A stretch of DNA of 8,890 nt from Phoenicibacter congonensis (lineage in GTDB: Bacteria > Actinomycetota > Coriobacteriia > Coriobacteriales > Eggerthellaceae), in the NCBI GenBank assembly GCA_030530045.1, contig JAUMVS010000060.1, positions 1 through 8,890 on the forward strand, given 5' to 3'. Position numbers and translations under genes: made by a program. Positions within the stretch are counted from its first letter, which is position 1; every line of letters starts with the position of its first letter. Shown piece after piece: positions 1 through 6,289 of the stretch. Below the pieces are notes generated by a model. It did no database searches, was not told the DNA's origin, and saw nothing but the letters and a program-made list of their open reading frames with translations.

Positions 1-146
1 GTCCCCATTGCGCGGCGATGAAAATTGGTGACGGAGATAAATGAAAAAGGGACGGAGGTGGATTACGAAAAATAAAAAAGCCCCTGCGAGCAGGAGCCTT
101 TTTGCTTTTGAATTTTATGAGACCGCAAAAAATCGCGGAACAAAAA
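1..146. other. Left-edge intergenic region, no assignable gene
   Basis: This stretch lies downstream of the minus-strand phosphoribosyltransferase gene and contains its terminator. All three plus-strand frames entering from the left edge stop early (19-21, 29-31 and 42-44), so the last codons of an upstream plus-strand gene could be present, for example a tail reading SPLRGDENW that ends at 31. The piece is too short to recognise. A plus-strand reading frame starting at 41 runs through the terminator and into the antisense of the next gene, and is not credible as a gene. Confidence 0.4.
74..103 (-). terminator. Rho-independent terminator of the phosphoribosyltransferase gene
   Basis: Two arms, 74-87 and 90-103, can pair over most of their length (12 of 14 positions) around a GC-rich core, with a small loop around CGAG. 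The arms are flanked by A and T runs, so the hairpin would be followed by a U run when read from the minus strand. It lies about 45 bases past the stop codon of the minus-strand gene ending at 147. It could also stop transcripts arriving on the plus strand from the left. Confidence 0.75.
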
Positions 147-713
147 TTACTCGATTGGGGTTTTTGGGTTGCCTTCTGCGTCGAAAAGTGGAAGGAGGCC
201 GAGAGTTTGAATGTCTTCGCGGTTGAGCGCATCGCCTTCCTCAAGGATAGCCATCTTGCCGACAATGTGTGCGCCTGCAGTTTCCGCAAGTTGCTCAAGA
301 GCACGCAGCGACTCGCCTGTGCTAACAACGTCGTCAACAATCAAAACGCGCTTGCCCGAAAGCTTCTTGAAGTCGTTTTTGCCCAGGTAGAGCTTCTGCT
401 GACCGAGGGTCGTGATCGACTGGAGCGTCGCCTCCATGATGATGTCGCCCATGTAGACTTTGCGGCCTTTGCGCGCGATGACATAGTCGTTTTGCCCAGC
501 TTGGCGAGCCATTTCGTAGGCCAGCGGGATGCTTTTCGCCTCGGCCGTCATGATGATGTCGAACTCCGGCGCGATTTTCAGCAGCTCAGCCGCTGCATGC
601 GTCGTGAGCTCCACGTCGCCGAACAAAATGAGCGCGCCAATTTGCGTCTCGTCGCTAACTCTAAAAAGCTCAAGGTCGCGCTTGAGCCCCTTGATATCAA
701 TTGTGTAATGCAC
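147..713 (-). CDS. APT-like PRPP-dependent phosphoribosyltransferase
   Basis: A 188-residue type I phosphoribosyltransferase (COG0503-like). Such enzymes join a nucleobase to PRPP to make a nucleoside monophosphate in purine salvage, or act as PRPP-binding regulators. The signature PRPP loop VLIVDDVVSTGES is at about residues 123-135, with the paired acidic residues D127-D128. An early segment TAEAKSIPLAYEMARQ (about 56-71) fits the dimer and flexible-loop side of APT-type enzymes. The start is placed at the GTG at 711-713 because AAGGAG lies just upstream; the frame stays open 18 codons further, but that extension has no ribosome site and a non-conserved look. It is divergent from hypB and ends at its own terminator. 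It is longer than classical Apt (about 170 residues) and closer to the variant often labelled adenine phosphoribosyltransferase in Clostridia. The base it uses cannot be told from sequence, so no symbol is given. Confidence 0.88.
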   Translation of the reverse strand: MHYTIDIKGLKRDLELFRVSDETQIGALILFGDVELTTHAAAELLKIAPEFDIIMTAEAKSIPLAYEMARQAGQNDYVIARKGRKVYMGDIIMEATLQSITTLGQQKLYLGKNDFKKLSGKRVLIVDDVVSTGESLRALEQLAETAGAHIVGKMAILEEGDALNREDIQTLGLLPLFDAEGNPKTPIE

Positions 714-720
714 GAATTTA

Positions 721-726
721 CTCCTT
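721..726 (-). promoter_or_regulatory. Ribosome binding site fixing the GTG start of the phosphoribosyltransferase
   Basis: Read on the minus strand, AAGGAG stands 7 bases before the GTG at 711-713. It is the strongest Shine-Dalgarno match in the area, and it rules out the upstream ATG at 765-767, which has none. Confidence 0.75.
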
Positions 727-746
727 TGTGTTGGAAACCACGAACT

Positions 747-752
747 AGTATA
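747..752 (-). promoter_or_regulatory. Possible -10 element for the phosphoribosyltransferase gene
   Basis: TATACT on the minus strand, 33 bases before the GTG start, differs from the consensus TATAAT at one position. No good -35 hexamer is seen 16 to 18 bases upstream, so the assignment is tentative. Confidence 0.3.
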
Positions 753-871
753 TCGCTGCTTTTGCAAAAAATCGCATGCTTTGACCCGAACCGCATCATG
801 AACAGATTACGCCAGAATGCTGAATTTCGCGGCGACTTGCCTGCGGCGGAAAAGCGTCAATCGGAACAGGC

Positions 872-877
872 TATAAT
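872..877 (+). promoter_or_regulatory. Probable -10 element of the hypB promoter
   Basis: A perfect TATAAT lies 32 bases before the hypB ATG, in the spacer between the two divergent genes. At a 17-base spacing the -35 position is poor (GAAAAG), so the promoter may be weak or activator-dependent. No obvious operator repeat is visible beside it. Confidence 0.5.
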
Positions 878-909
878 TACCGCTAACGGTTAAAAAAAGA
901 GGAGTCAAA

Positions 910-1578
910 ATGAGTGACGTAAGAATCATAGAACTCAAACAATCAATTTTCGAAAACAACGACAAGCGCGCCGAGCTTCTGCGCCAAGAGCTTAAGGAAA
1001 AGGGCACCTACCTCCTGAACGTGATGTCATCGCCTGGCTCGGGCAAAACCACCACTCTCGTGAACACAATCAATCGCATCAAAGACCAACTGAAAATTGC
1101 TGTTATGCAGGCCGACATCGACTCTGACAAAGACGCTCGCACCGTCGCAAGCGAGACTGGCGTCGAGGCAATTCAGCTTCACACCGGCGGCATGTGCCAC
1201 CTCGATGCCGACATGACTCGCCAGGGCGTCGAGAGCCTCGAAGGCGATTTTGACCTGGTAATTCTTGAGAACGTCGGCAACCTTGTTTGCCCTGCCGAAT
1301 TCGACACGGGTGCTGTCAAATCAATCACAATTCTCTCGGTGCCAGAAGGCGACGACAAGCCGCTGAAGTACCCGCTGATGTACCAAGTTTCGTCACTTGC
1401 GCTCATCAATAAAATCGACGTTTTGCCCTACTTCGATTTCGACATGGACAAAGCGAAGGAATACATCGCACGCCGCAATCCTGATGCAAAAGTTTTGCCA
1501 GTCAGCGGACGCACCGGCGAGGGCATCGACGAGTTTGCTCAATGGCTGCTCGACGAAGTCAAAGCTTGGAAGGAATAA
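910..1578 (+). CDS. hypB: HypB, hydrogenase nickel incorporation GTPase
   Basis: A 222-residue SIMIBI-class GTPase that acts in the cytoplasm with HypA (and often SlyD) to deliver nickel to the large subunit of [NiFe]-hydrogenase. Visible motifs are the P-loop SPGSGKTT (41-48), the HypB signature HTGGMCHLDADM (91-102), the switch region ENVGNLVCP (120-128), and the guanine-specificity motif NKID (167-170). C96, H97 and C127 match the metal site of the GTPase domain known in E. coli HypB. The N-terminus has neither the CxxCGC nickel motif nor a His-rich tail, so this is the short, domain-only form. The start is supported by AGAGGAG five bases upstream. It appears monocistronic, with a TATAAT box before it and a terminator after it. 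No hypA or hydrogenase gene is in the window. UreG is unlikely because the CHLDADM signature is specific to HypB. Confidence 0.95.
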   Translation: MSDVRIIELKQSIFENNDKRAELLRQELKEKGTYLLNVMSSPGSGKTTTLVNTINRIKDQLKIAVMQADIDSDKDARTVASETGVEAIQLHTGGMCHLDADMTRQGVESLEGDFDLVILENVGNLVCPAEFDTGAVKSITILSVPEGDDKPLKYPLMYQVSSLALINKIDVLPYFDFDMDKAKEYIARRNPDAKVLPVSGRTGEGIDEFAQWLLDEVKAWKE

Positions 1579-1626
1579 GCAAATCAAGCCAAAATTCAAG
1601 AAGATTAAATTCAAAAAATCAAAACG

Positions 1627-1653
1627 AAAGGAGCCTGCAAGAGGCTCCTTTTT
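1627..1653 (+). terminator. Terminator between hypB and the convergent 943-residue gene
   Basis: Perfect 9-base arms at 1627-1635 and 1643-1651 (AAAGGAGCC and its complement) enclose a 7-base loop and run into five T. It follows hypB by about 50 bases. Read on the minus strand the hairpin also lies about 27 bases past the stop of the 943-residue gene, with a weaker, interrupted T run, so it probably serves both genes. Confidence 0.85.
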
Positions 1654-1679
1654 AGATGCGCGATATTTAATTTTCAAAC

Positions 1680-4511
1680 TTATGAAACGGAAGTCCAGTC
1701 GATGGTTTCGTCTTCGTATTTTGAAGCGATCTGTTCTTTAAAGCTCTTGTATTCTTTTTCAGTTAACCTTTGCTTCTTGCCTTCGTTTTCAATCTTGTAA
1801 TAACTCGGTTTTGAAGAAGAAGTGCTGTCGCTGCCATATTCAACCACGCAAGTTGGCTTTGCAACATCCCCGAAATAGGTACTCTCCTCGTCGAAACTGA
1901 AATCACCATCAAACTTGCAAATCTTGTCAACAAAATTTGTCGCACCGCTTGACCCGTGATAGGCCAAGTAACTATCCTTCTTTAGCGAGTACGCCGTCTT
2001 GGAGCTTGCTGACCCAAGAACGCGTTTTGCTTCTCCATCTTTCAAGGTGAACGCATCAACTATGTAGCTCGGCTTGTAAGGCCCGCTAGAACAAGAAATC
2101 AGAAGTTCGTCCTCGCCGTCTTGGTTCAAATCGTAATAGGCGTAATAGATTTTTGTGCCAAACTCGCGCAAGCCGTAAAGGTTGACGCTGTTGTCGCTCG
2201 AGTTTTTATTCATATAACTGCTCAACTCGCTTTGCGACATATCTTCATACTTCGCGTACTCTTGAATCTTAGACTCGAAAGCCGCATTTACCTCAGTAAG
2301 CTCAAAATTATCAAGATAAATCACTTCATCGCTGTCATCCTCTTGCGGAAGTTCCTTGCCCGATGCCTCTACCTGCCTGTCGAGAATGCCTTCCTCATCC
2401 CACCAGAATTTGCCGGTAAAGTTTGCATCTTGAACTGAACTGCTCAAATCAGATGTTAACCTTGGATCAATTTCACGAACCGACGAAGTTAAATTAACAG
2501 TTGAACTGCTGTTACTTCCAGGTAGAGAAATAAACGAAAGAGGCTTTTCATTTTTCTTTGCAATTATTCGTTTATAAACGATGTCACAATCGGTAGTGAT
2601 TTCAACTCCCTCAATTGTAGGAGCTTCGCCTTCTGAAGTAATTTTTACAAGTAGCCCATGCGAATCGTACTTATAATCCTGAACAAAACCATTGCTAAAT
2701 TCAGCCTTTATAAGCCTACTTCCGTCGTAGGTGAATTTAACCTCTACCGAATCGGTTCTTTTGCCTTTAACCTCTCCTTCCTCAATTGATGAATTTTTAG
2801 AAGAATAGGTTTCGAATTTCTCTGTTACGCAATTAGCTTTGTTATCAAATTCATAATTGTGTTCAAGAAGATACCCGTCATCTGTATTCGCCTCGATATA
2901 AGTCGATGTCTTGTCGTCAGAAACAGTCCACGAAGTTTCGGTTTTTTCTTTCTTGCCACTAGATGTCTTTAATTCGATCTTATCGCCGTTATAGTCTACT
3001 TTATATGAATTACCGACTTGCGAAACAAGGCCATCGTCAGTGTAAAGAACATAATTTGTAGACGTTTCCCCTGAAGTTTTGTATCCAGGTTTATTTTCTA
3101 ATGACAGAACTTTATTCTGAGAGTTGTAGCCAAGAGTCTTTTCAAAGTTAAAAATGGTGTACTTCGCATCGCTTCTGTACGTGTTAGTTACATCGGTGGT
3201 CTGCAGTCTACCGTATTCATCATAAGAAAAATCGTATTGCCAATCATGCGTGTAGTCATCGTTCGACTTCTTGACTGACAAAGAGTTTATTTTATTTCTG
3301 GACTCGACATCCTGTACCGTGAGTTTGTTTTGTAACTCATCGGAACCTGCAAGAGAAACTGTCTCCGTAACTGTTAAAGGTACCCACTGCTGTTCGCAAC
3401 CAGAATCGTCTGGGGGTTGAACATCACAATCATCATTAGTTCTAAGGTCCACGTTCTCGTAGTCATCCTTCACAGGCAACTTAATTACATCAGCGTAAGG
3501 TGCTTTAATTACGTTGATATTCGGATTACCTGTTGTATCAATCTTTTTAATGTCTGGATTTGTTACTATAAGCTCCTCCAAATTCCAAAGATACTTAAGA
3601 AAAGAGAGATCAGTCATCCCTTCCCCAATTTCAAGTTCCGTAATGTCCCCAAGCTCATCTTCAGAAAGTTTGCCGTCGCCGTCTTTGTCGTATTGCACGA
3701 GCATTGTGTTGACTGCTTCGTCTTTGATGTCGGAACTGTCGAGCAAAAGCTCTTTTGGAGTGAGGGATTTCCAGCAAAGCAGGCCGCCGAGGGTTACGAC
3801 TACCAGGCAAATGATCACTGTGCATGCAATCGTGATTGTTCTTGCGTTGCGCTTTCTTTTTGATTCAAGTACTGTGACTTCATTGCCATCATCGGTGATT
3901 GTTGTGGCAATCTCGGAAGGAGTTTCCGTCGTCTCCTTCGGCTTCGAAACAGGGGACAAGCTCGTAGTCTCTGGAGCAGCTGCCACGTCTACCTCAGCCT
4001 CAGACTTTAAATCTTTAGCAGGTTCTTCTGGCAAAGTTGCTGCCACATCTTGAACTGATGAATCGCTGGGTGCATCACCAGGAGAAGGGTCTTCTTCCAT
4101 CTCAGCTGGCTCATTGTCAGAATCCTCAGACAAAGTTTCAGCTACAACATCGAGTTTTGAATCGTCTACTGCGCTATCTTCTGAAGCAGACTCCTCATTA
4201 TTCGAGACATCATCGCTGGCTTCTTCTGAGATAGCACCGTCCTCGGAATCCTCGACTTCCGGCTCTTCCCCTTCCGCCTGCGAATCTTCGGGAGTTTCTT
4301 CTGCGACTTCATCGGACGCTTCAGGTTCTGCCTGAGTTTCTTCGGAAAGCGCCTCTACTGCGGCTGTTTCTTCAACCGAGGGTTTTAATTCTGGGGTTTC
4401 GTTTTCGGCTTGATTTTGCTGTTCAGAATCAACATTTTCAATTTTTTGACCACACTGAGTGCAGAATTTGCAACCATCGGCAATTTCTGCCCCGCAATTA
4501 GTACAAAGCAT
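1680..4511 (-). CDS. Large zinc-ribbon membrane protein with EF-hand/LRR, YD-like and DxNxDG domains
   Basis: A 943-residue modular protein with no family I can name. In order: a zinc ribbon with C3-x2-C6 and C17-x2-C20 plus C14; an acidic linker rich in E, S, D and A (about 25-205); a basic stop-transfer patch SKRKRNAR (217-224) and one membrane helix (about 225-247); an ideal EF-hand loop D275-x-D-x-DG to E286 followed by an LRR-like stretch (about 290-345); a region with YD-type units such as YDEYGRL (430-436), FTYDGSRL and YKYDSHGLL (about 590-620); and a C-terminal domain with YYDLNQDGEDELLI (about 790-803). By the positive-inside rule the ribbon and acidic linker should be cytoplasmic and the rest outside. 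The ATG is preceded by GGTGGTG and opens directly on the ribbon, as in the gene upstream, 55 bases away. YD units suggest adhesion or surface display, but there is no RHS core or toxin tip. Function is unknown. Confidence 0.85.
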   Translation of the reverse strand: MLCTNCGAEIADGCKFCTQCGQKIENVDSEQQNQAENETPELKPSVEETAAVEALSEETQAEPEASDEVAEETPEDSQAEGEEPEVEDSEDGAISEEASDDVSNNEESASEDSAVDDSKLDVVAETLSEDSDNEPAEMEEDPSPGDAPSDSSVQDVAATLPEEPAKDLKSEAEVDVAAAPETTSLSPVSKPKETTETPSEIATTITDDGNEVTVLESKRKRNARTITIACTVIICLVVVTLGGLLCWKSLTPKELLLDSSDIKDEAVNTMLVQYDKDGDGKLSEDELGDITELEIGEGMTDLSFLKYLWNLEELIVTNPDIKKIDTTGNPNINVIKAPYADVIKLPVKDDYENVDLRTNDDCDVQPPDDSGCEQQWVPLTVTETVSLAGSDELQNKLTVQDVESRNKINSLSVKKSNDDYTHDWQYDFSYDEYGRLQTTDVTNTYRSDAKYTIFNFEKTLGYNSQNKVLSLENKPGYKTSGETSTNYVLYTDDGLVSQVGNSYKVDYNGDKIELKTSSGKKEKTETSWTVSDDKTSTYIEANTDDGYLLEHNYEFDNKANCVTEKFETYSSKNSSIEEGEVKGKRTDSVEVKFTYDGSRLIKAEFSNGFVQDYKYDSHGLLVKITSEGEAPTIEGVEITTDCDIVYKRIIAKKNEKPLSFISLPGSNSSSTVNLTSSVREIDPRLTSDLSSSVQDANFTGKFWWDEEGILDRQVEASGKELPQEDDSDEVIYLDNFELTEVNAAFESKIQEYAKYEDMSQSELSSYMNKNSSDNSVNLYGLREFGTKIYYAYYDLNQDGEDELLISCSSGPYKPSYIVDAFTLKDGEAKRVLGSASSKTAYSLKKDSYLAYHGSSGATNFVDKICKFDGDFSFDEESTYFGDVAKPTCVVEYGSDSTSSSKPSYYKIENEGKKQRLTEKEYKSFKEQIASKYEDETIDWTSVS

Positions 4512-4548
4512 TTAACACCACCACTACGCGTCGACTATTGCTAAAAAA

Positions 4549-4554
4549 ATCATA
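4549..4554 (-). promoter_or_regulatory. Possible -10 element before the 943-residue gene
   Basis: TATGAT on the minus strand, 37 bases before the ATG, inside an AT-rich gap of 55 bases after the preceding gene. It has one mismatch to TATAAT but no recognisable -35. If real it would give the large gene its own transcript; otherwise the gene is read through from its neighbour. Confidence 0.25.
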
Positions 4555-4566
4555 ATTTAAAAACCG

Positions 4567-5001
4567 CTAAATCACGGCACTATCTCGAGCTTCGGGGATA
4601 ACCTGCGCGCTCGTTTGAGTGTCGGTCGTGACCGAACTAAAAGGCGTGTCTTTGAGTGCCGCAATCGGGGGCTTCACGATGTAGAACGCCGCAAAAACGC
4701 CTCCAATCACAATCACCACAGTCGCAAAAACAAGCGCGACCAGGGGCGCCCTCGACTGTTTGCGATCCTCCTGACGCACGACATATTTTCCCTTGTCGCC
4801 AATCACCTCGACTGTCGAGCTCACTCCACTTTGCCCCTGCACGAAAGAAGGCGCACCCGAGGTGCCGATAACCTCGGTCTTGTTCGGGTTTGGCGCACTT
4901 TGAGGCACTCCCACCTGGGGAACACTGCTCACTGGCGCGCCGCAATTGGTGCAAAAATTGCACCCCGCGGACACTTCTCTATTGCATTGCTGACAACGCA
5001 T
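4567..5001 (-). CDS. Small zinc-ribbon protein with one membrane helix
   Basis: A 144-residue protein of unknown function. It opens on a zinc ribbon, C3-x2-C6 and C17-x2-C20 with an extra C14, in exactly the spacing of the 943-residue protein downstream. A flexible region rich in P, S, G and V follows (about 22-75), then a charged patch RQEDRKQSR (76-84), one membrane helix (about 85-109) and a short, S/T-rich tail of about 35 residues. The charge pattern places the ribbon in the cytoplasm and the tail outside. The start at 4999-5001 is chosen because AGGTGG precedes it and the ribbon begins at residue 3; the frame continues 19 codons upstream with no ribosome site. The layout makes it a short relative or partner of the 943-residue protein, with which it is probably co-transcribed. 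S/T residues in the linker could be substrates of the nearby kinase, which is only an inference. Confidence 0.8.
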   Translation of the reverse strand: MRCQQCNREVSAGCNFCTNCGAPVSSVPQVGVPQSAPNPNKTEVIGTSGAPSFVQGQSGVSSTVEVIGDKGKYVVRQEDRKQSRAPLVALVFATVVIVIGGVFAAFYIVKPPIAALKDTPFSSVTTDTQTSAQVIPEARDSAVI

Positions 5002-5004
5002 AAA

Positions 5005-5010
5005 CCACCT
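5005..5010 (-). promoter_or_regulatory. Ribosome binding site fixing the start of the 144-residue zinc-ribbon gene
   Basis: AGGTGG on the minus strand, 3 bases before the ATG at 4999-5001. AGGTG is complementary to the 3' part of the 16S tail (complement UAAGGAGGUGAUC), so the short spacing is still normal. The same AGGTGG form precedes the kinase gene. Confidence 0.6.
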
Positions 5011-5181
5011 ACCAAAAATGCCTTCGCCAAAGCTGAAACCCAAACAGCCAACGTGCAAGGCAAAGCATGAGCCACTGTTGCAGGGGAAATCGCGGAAGCA
5101 AGAAATCGATTACCACCTGCAAAAGCAACCTCTTTACCAGCTAATTAATGAAACTAATTTTATTAAAACGTATTCACACGC

Positions 5182-5203
5182 AAAAAAGTTGCGCAACTTT
5201 TTT
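5182..5203. repeat. Perfect 22-base palindrome
   Basis: Six A, then GTTGC, then its exact complement GCAAC and six T, with no central spacer. As RNA it would fold with a GCGC loop and end in a U run on either strand, so it can act as a weak two-way terminator for the operon ending at 5316. As DNA its symmetric GTTGCGCAAC centre also looks like a site for a dimeric repressor, upstream of the zinc-ribbon genes. Which of the two applies cannot be settled from the sequence. Confidence 0.6.
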
Positions 5204-5231
5204 AAAGCATCGGAAACTTAAATTCTCAAAC

Positions 5232-5255
5232 TCGGGTCCGAAATGCATGACCCGA
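5232..5255 (-). terminator. Hairpin downstream of the FHA gene, possible terminator
   Basis: Perfect 7-base arms, TCGGGTC (5232-5238) and its complement (5249-5255), enclose a 10-base loop. The hairpin lies about 60 bases past the stop of the FHA gene on the minus strand and is followed only by an interrupted T-rich stretch, so it would be a weak terminator. It may act together with the palindrome about 30 bases further on. Confidence 0.4.
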
Positions 5256-5315
5256 AACTGACGATGCCGTAATCTCAAAAACCCTAAAACCGCGAGCCAA
5301 AATCCGAATCGCGAG

Positions 5316-6275
5316 CTAGTATTCTTTCAAAAAGAGCTCGACGGTTTGCGCTAGATGCAAATGGTCGCCAGGTTCAATTTTCACAGGGTTGCGCTGATTG
5401 CTTTCAGCCTTTGAACGAGGCGGCTCCACAACGATAGTTTCGCCAGTTACATGGCGATAAAGCGTGGTGCCATTCTTCGACTGCAAGCCAAGCACCCACC
5501 AACCTTCCGCATCTTTGTAAATCTTCAAATGGCGGCGGCTGACAGTCCTCTCAGGAAGAACGAGCTGACTCTTTCCTTCTGGCATCATTCCAATTTTGGT
5601 GCCGTCTTCCGACAAAACCGGTTCAAGACGACTGTACATGCCATCATCGACCCTGCAAAGGTAGAGATCTCTCGGTTCAGCAACCTCGTCGAGTCCCTCA
5701 GTTGGGCTTTCGCAAACATCAGGCACACTCGTGCGCATCGCGAGCCCAAAAGTTTCAAGCTGACCGCTGGTCAATTGAGCCGCATAGGGCGGATTTCCTG
5801 TGCACCCAGTCGCCACAAAAAGATACATCATCAAGCTACCTTTTTTGTTGACGTCCATCCGGTCATTGTCATTAATCCACTCGAGCTGGTTTAGAAAAAC
5901 ACCGCAGTTAATCGAGCTATCCGCGAAAGCTTTCAGAAGCTCAGGAACACCAACCGTTCGCAATGTTTCGATGCCCCATCGGCTTTTTTCCTCATCAGAA
6001 ATTTTCTTCTTGTTACTGGCTTTAAGGTTGTTCCATGCAAAAGTTGAGCTTTCATAAAAATCATTGAACCAAGTTTTCGGAATAGACTTTGGATCACTTT
6101 TTACTATGTGCCTAGAAAGAAACGACTTTTCTTCGATTCGGTCAGAAAGGAACCTGCTGCCATATTTCTTGGTTCCGTCTATGAGGGCAGCTGCAAAAAC
6201 TTTGTATGAGAGCCCAGCATTTTTCTTCAAAAACTCAAAAACCACTTTCGATGGCGTGCGCTTCTCATCAGCCAT
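5316..6275 (-). CDS. FHA-domain protein, likely phosphothreonine reader of the kinase next door
   Basis: A 319-residue protein, probably soluble since no membrane helix or signal is seen. The C-terminal part (about 205-319) is an FHA domain, the module that binds phosphothreonine peptides: SRRHLKIY (246-253) gives the conserved Ser and His, and SKNGT (266-270) the conserved Asn-Gly. The usual GR of the first FHA loop appears as IGM (228-230), so the Arg that often touches phosphate is missing. A 20-residue basic insertion (about 282-300) sits before the last strands. The N-terminal 200 residues match no domain I recognise; they look mainly helical and carry a Lys-rich first half. AAGGA lies 7 bases before the ATG. 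The gene starts 14 bases after the kinase stop, so the two are almost certainly co-transcribed, which supports a kinase and reader pair. Confidence 0.87.
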   Translation of the reverse strand: MADEKRTPSKVVFEFLKKNAGLSYKVFAAALIDGTKKYGSRFLSDRIEEKSFLSRHIVKSDPKSIPKTWFNDFYESSTFAWNNLKASNKKKISDEEKSRWGIETLRTVGVPELLKAFADSSINCGVFLNQLEWINDNDRMDVNKKGSLMMYLFVATGCTGNPPYAAQLTSGQLETFGLAMRTSVPDVCESPTEGLDEVAEPRDLYLCRVDDGMYSRLEPVLSEDGTKIGMMPEGKSQLVLPERTVSRRHLKIYKDAEGWWVLGLQSKNGTTLYRHVTGETIVVEPPRSKAESNQRNPVKIEPGDHLHLAQTVELFLKEY

Positions 6276-6289
6276 ACTTCAATCCTTCC

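Larger units (their letters stand above)
5002..5315. other. Intergenic region between the two halves of the minus-strand cluster
   Basis: About 314 bases without a credible gene. From right to left it holds a short direct repeat (CGCGAGC at 5291-5297 and 5310-5316), a hairpin at 5232-5255, a perfect palindrome at 5182-5203, an AT-rich stretch around 5140-5170 containing TTAATTA-type sequence, and finally the leader of the zinc-ribbon gene. The transcript from the kinase/FHA operon probably ends here and the next one probably starts here. I see no clear -35/-10 pair. A plus-strand frame from 5018 to 5221 has no ribosome site and is not counted as a gene. Confidence 0.5.

Noticed and set aside
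714..767. Longer N-terminus for the phosphoribosyltransferase
   Set aside because: The upstream ATG has no ribosome site, and the extension would cover the AAGGAG that clearly serves the GTG at 711-713.
102..893. Plus-strand open frame of 263 codons
   Set aside because: It is antisense to the phosphoribosyltransferase, which has a clear PRPP loop, a ribosome site and a terminator. The plus-strand product has no recognisable motif and also runs across the promoter spacer.
1680..3300. RHS or polymorphic toxin based on the YD-like repeats
   Set aside because: Units are few and degenerate, there is no RHS core motif, no toxin tip and no immunity gene after it; the protein ends in a DxNxDG-type domain.
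3514..4335. Plus-strand serine-rich frames
   Set aside because: They mirror the acidic E/S/D linker of the 943-residue gene on the other strand; the Ser-rich composition comes from the complement of GAA/GAG/GAC codons.
5002..5058. N-terminal extension of the 144-residue protein
   Set aside because: It would place 19 residues before the ribbon, while the internal ATG has AGGTGG and opens directly on the ribbon, as in the 943-residue protein.
4615..5070. Plus-strand frame of 151 codons opposite the small zinc-ribbon gene
   Set aside because: The minus strand encodes a coherent zinc ribbon and membrane helix with a ribosome site; the plus frame has no motif and a random look.
5018..5221. 67-codon plus-strand frame in the gap, Lys-rich
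   Set aside because: No ribosome site before the ATG; it ends beyond the palindrome, and its start lies in the leader of the divergent zinc-ribbon gene.
5291..5316. CGCGAGC direct repeat as an attachment site
   Set aside because: Only seven bases, two copies, with no integrase or transposase in the window; likely chance.
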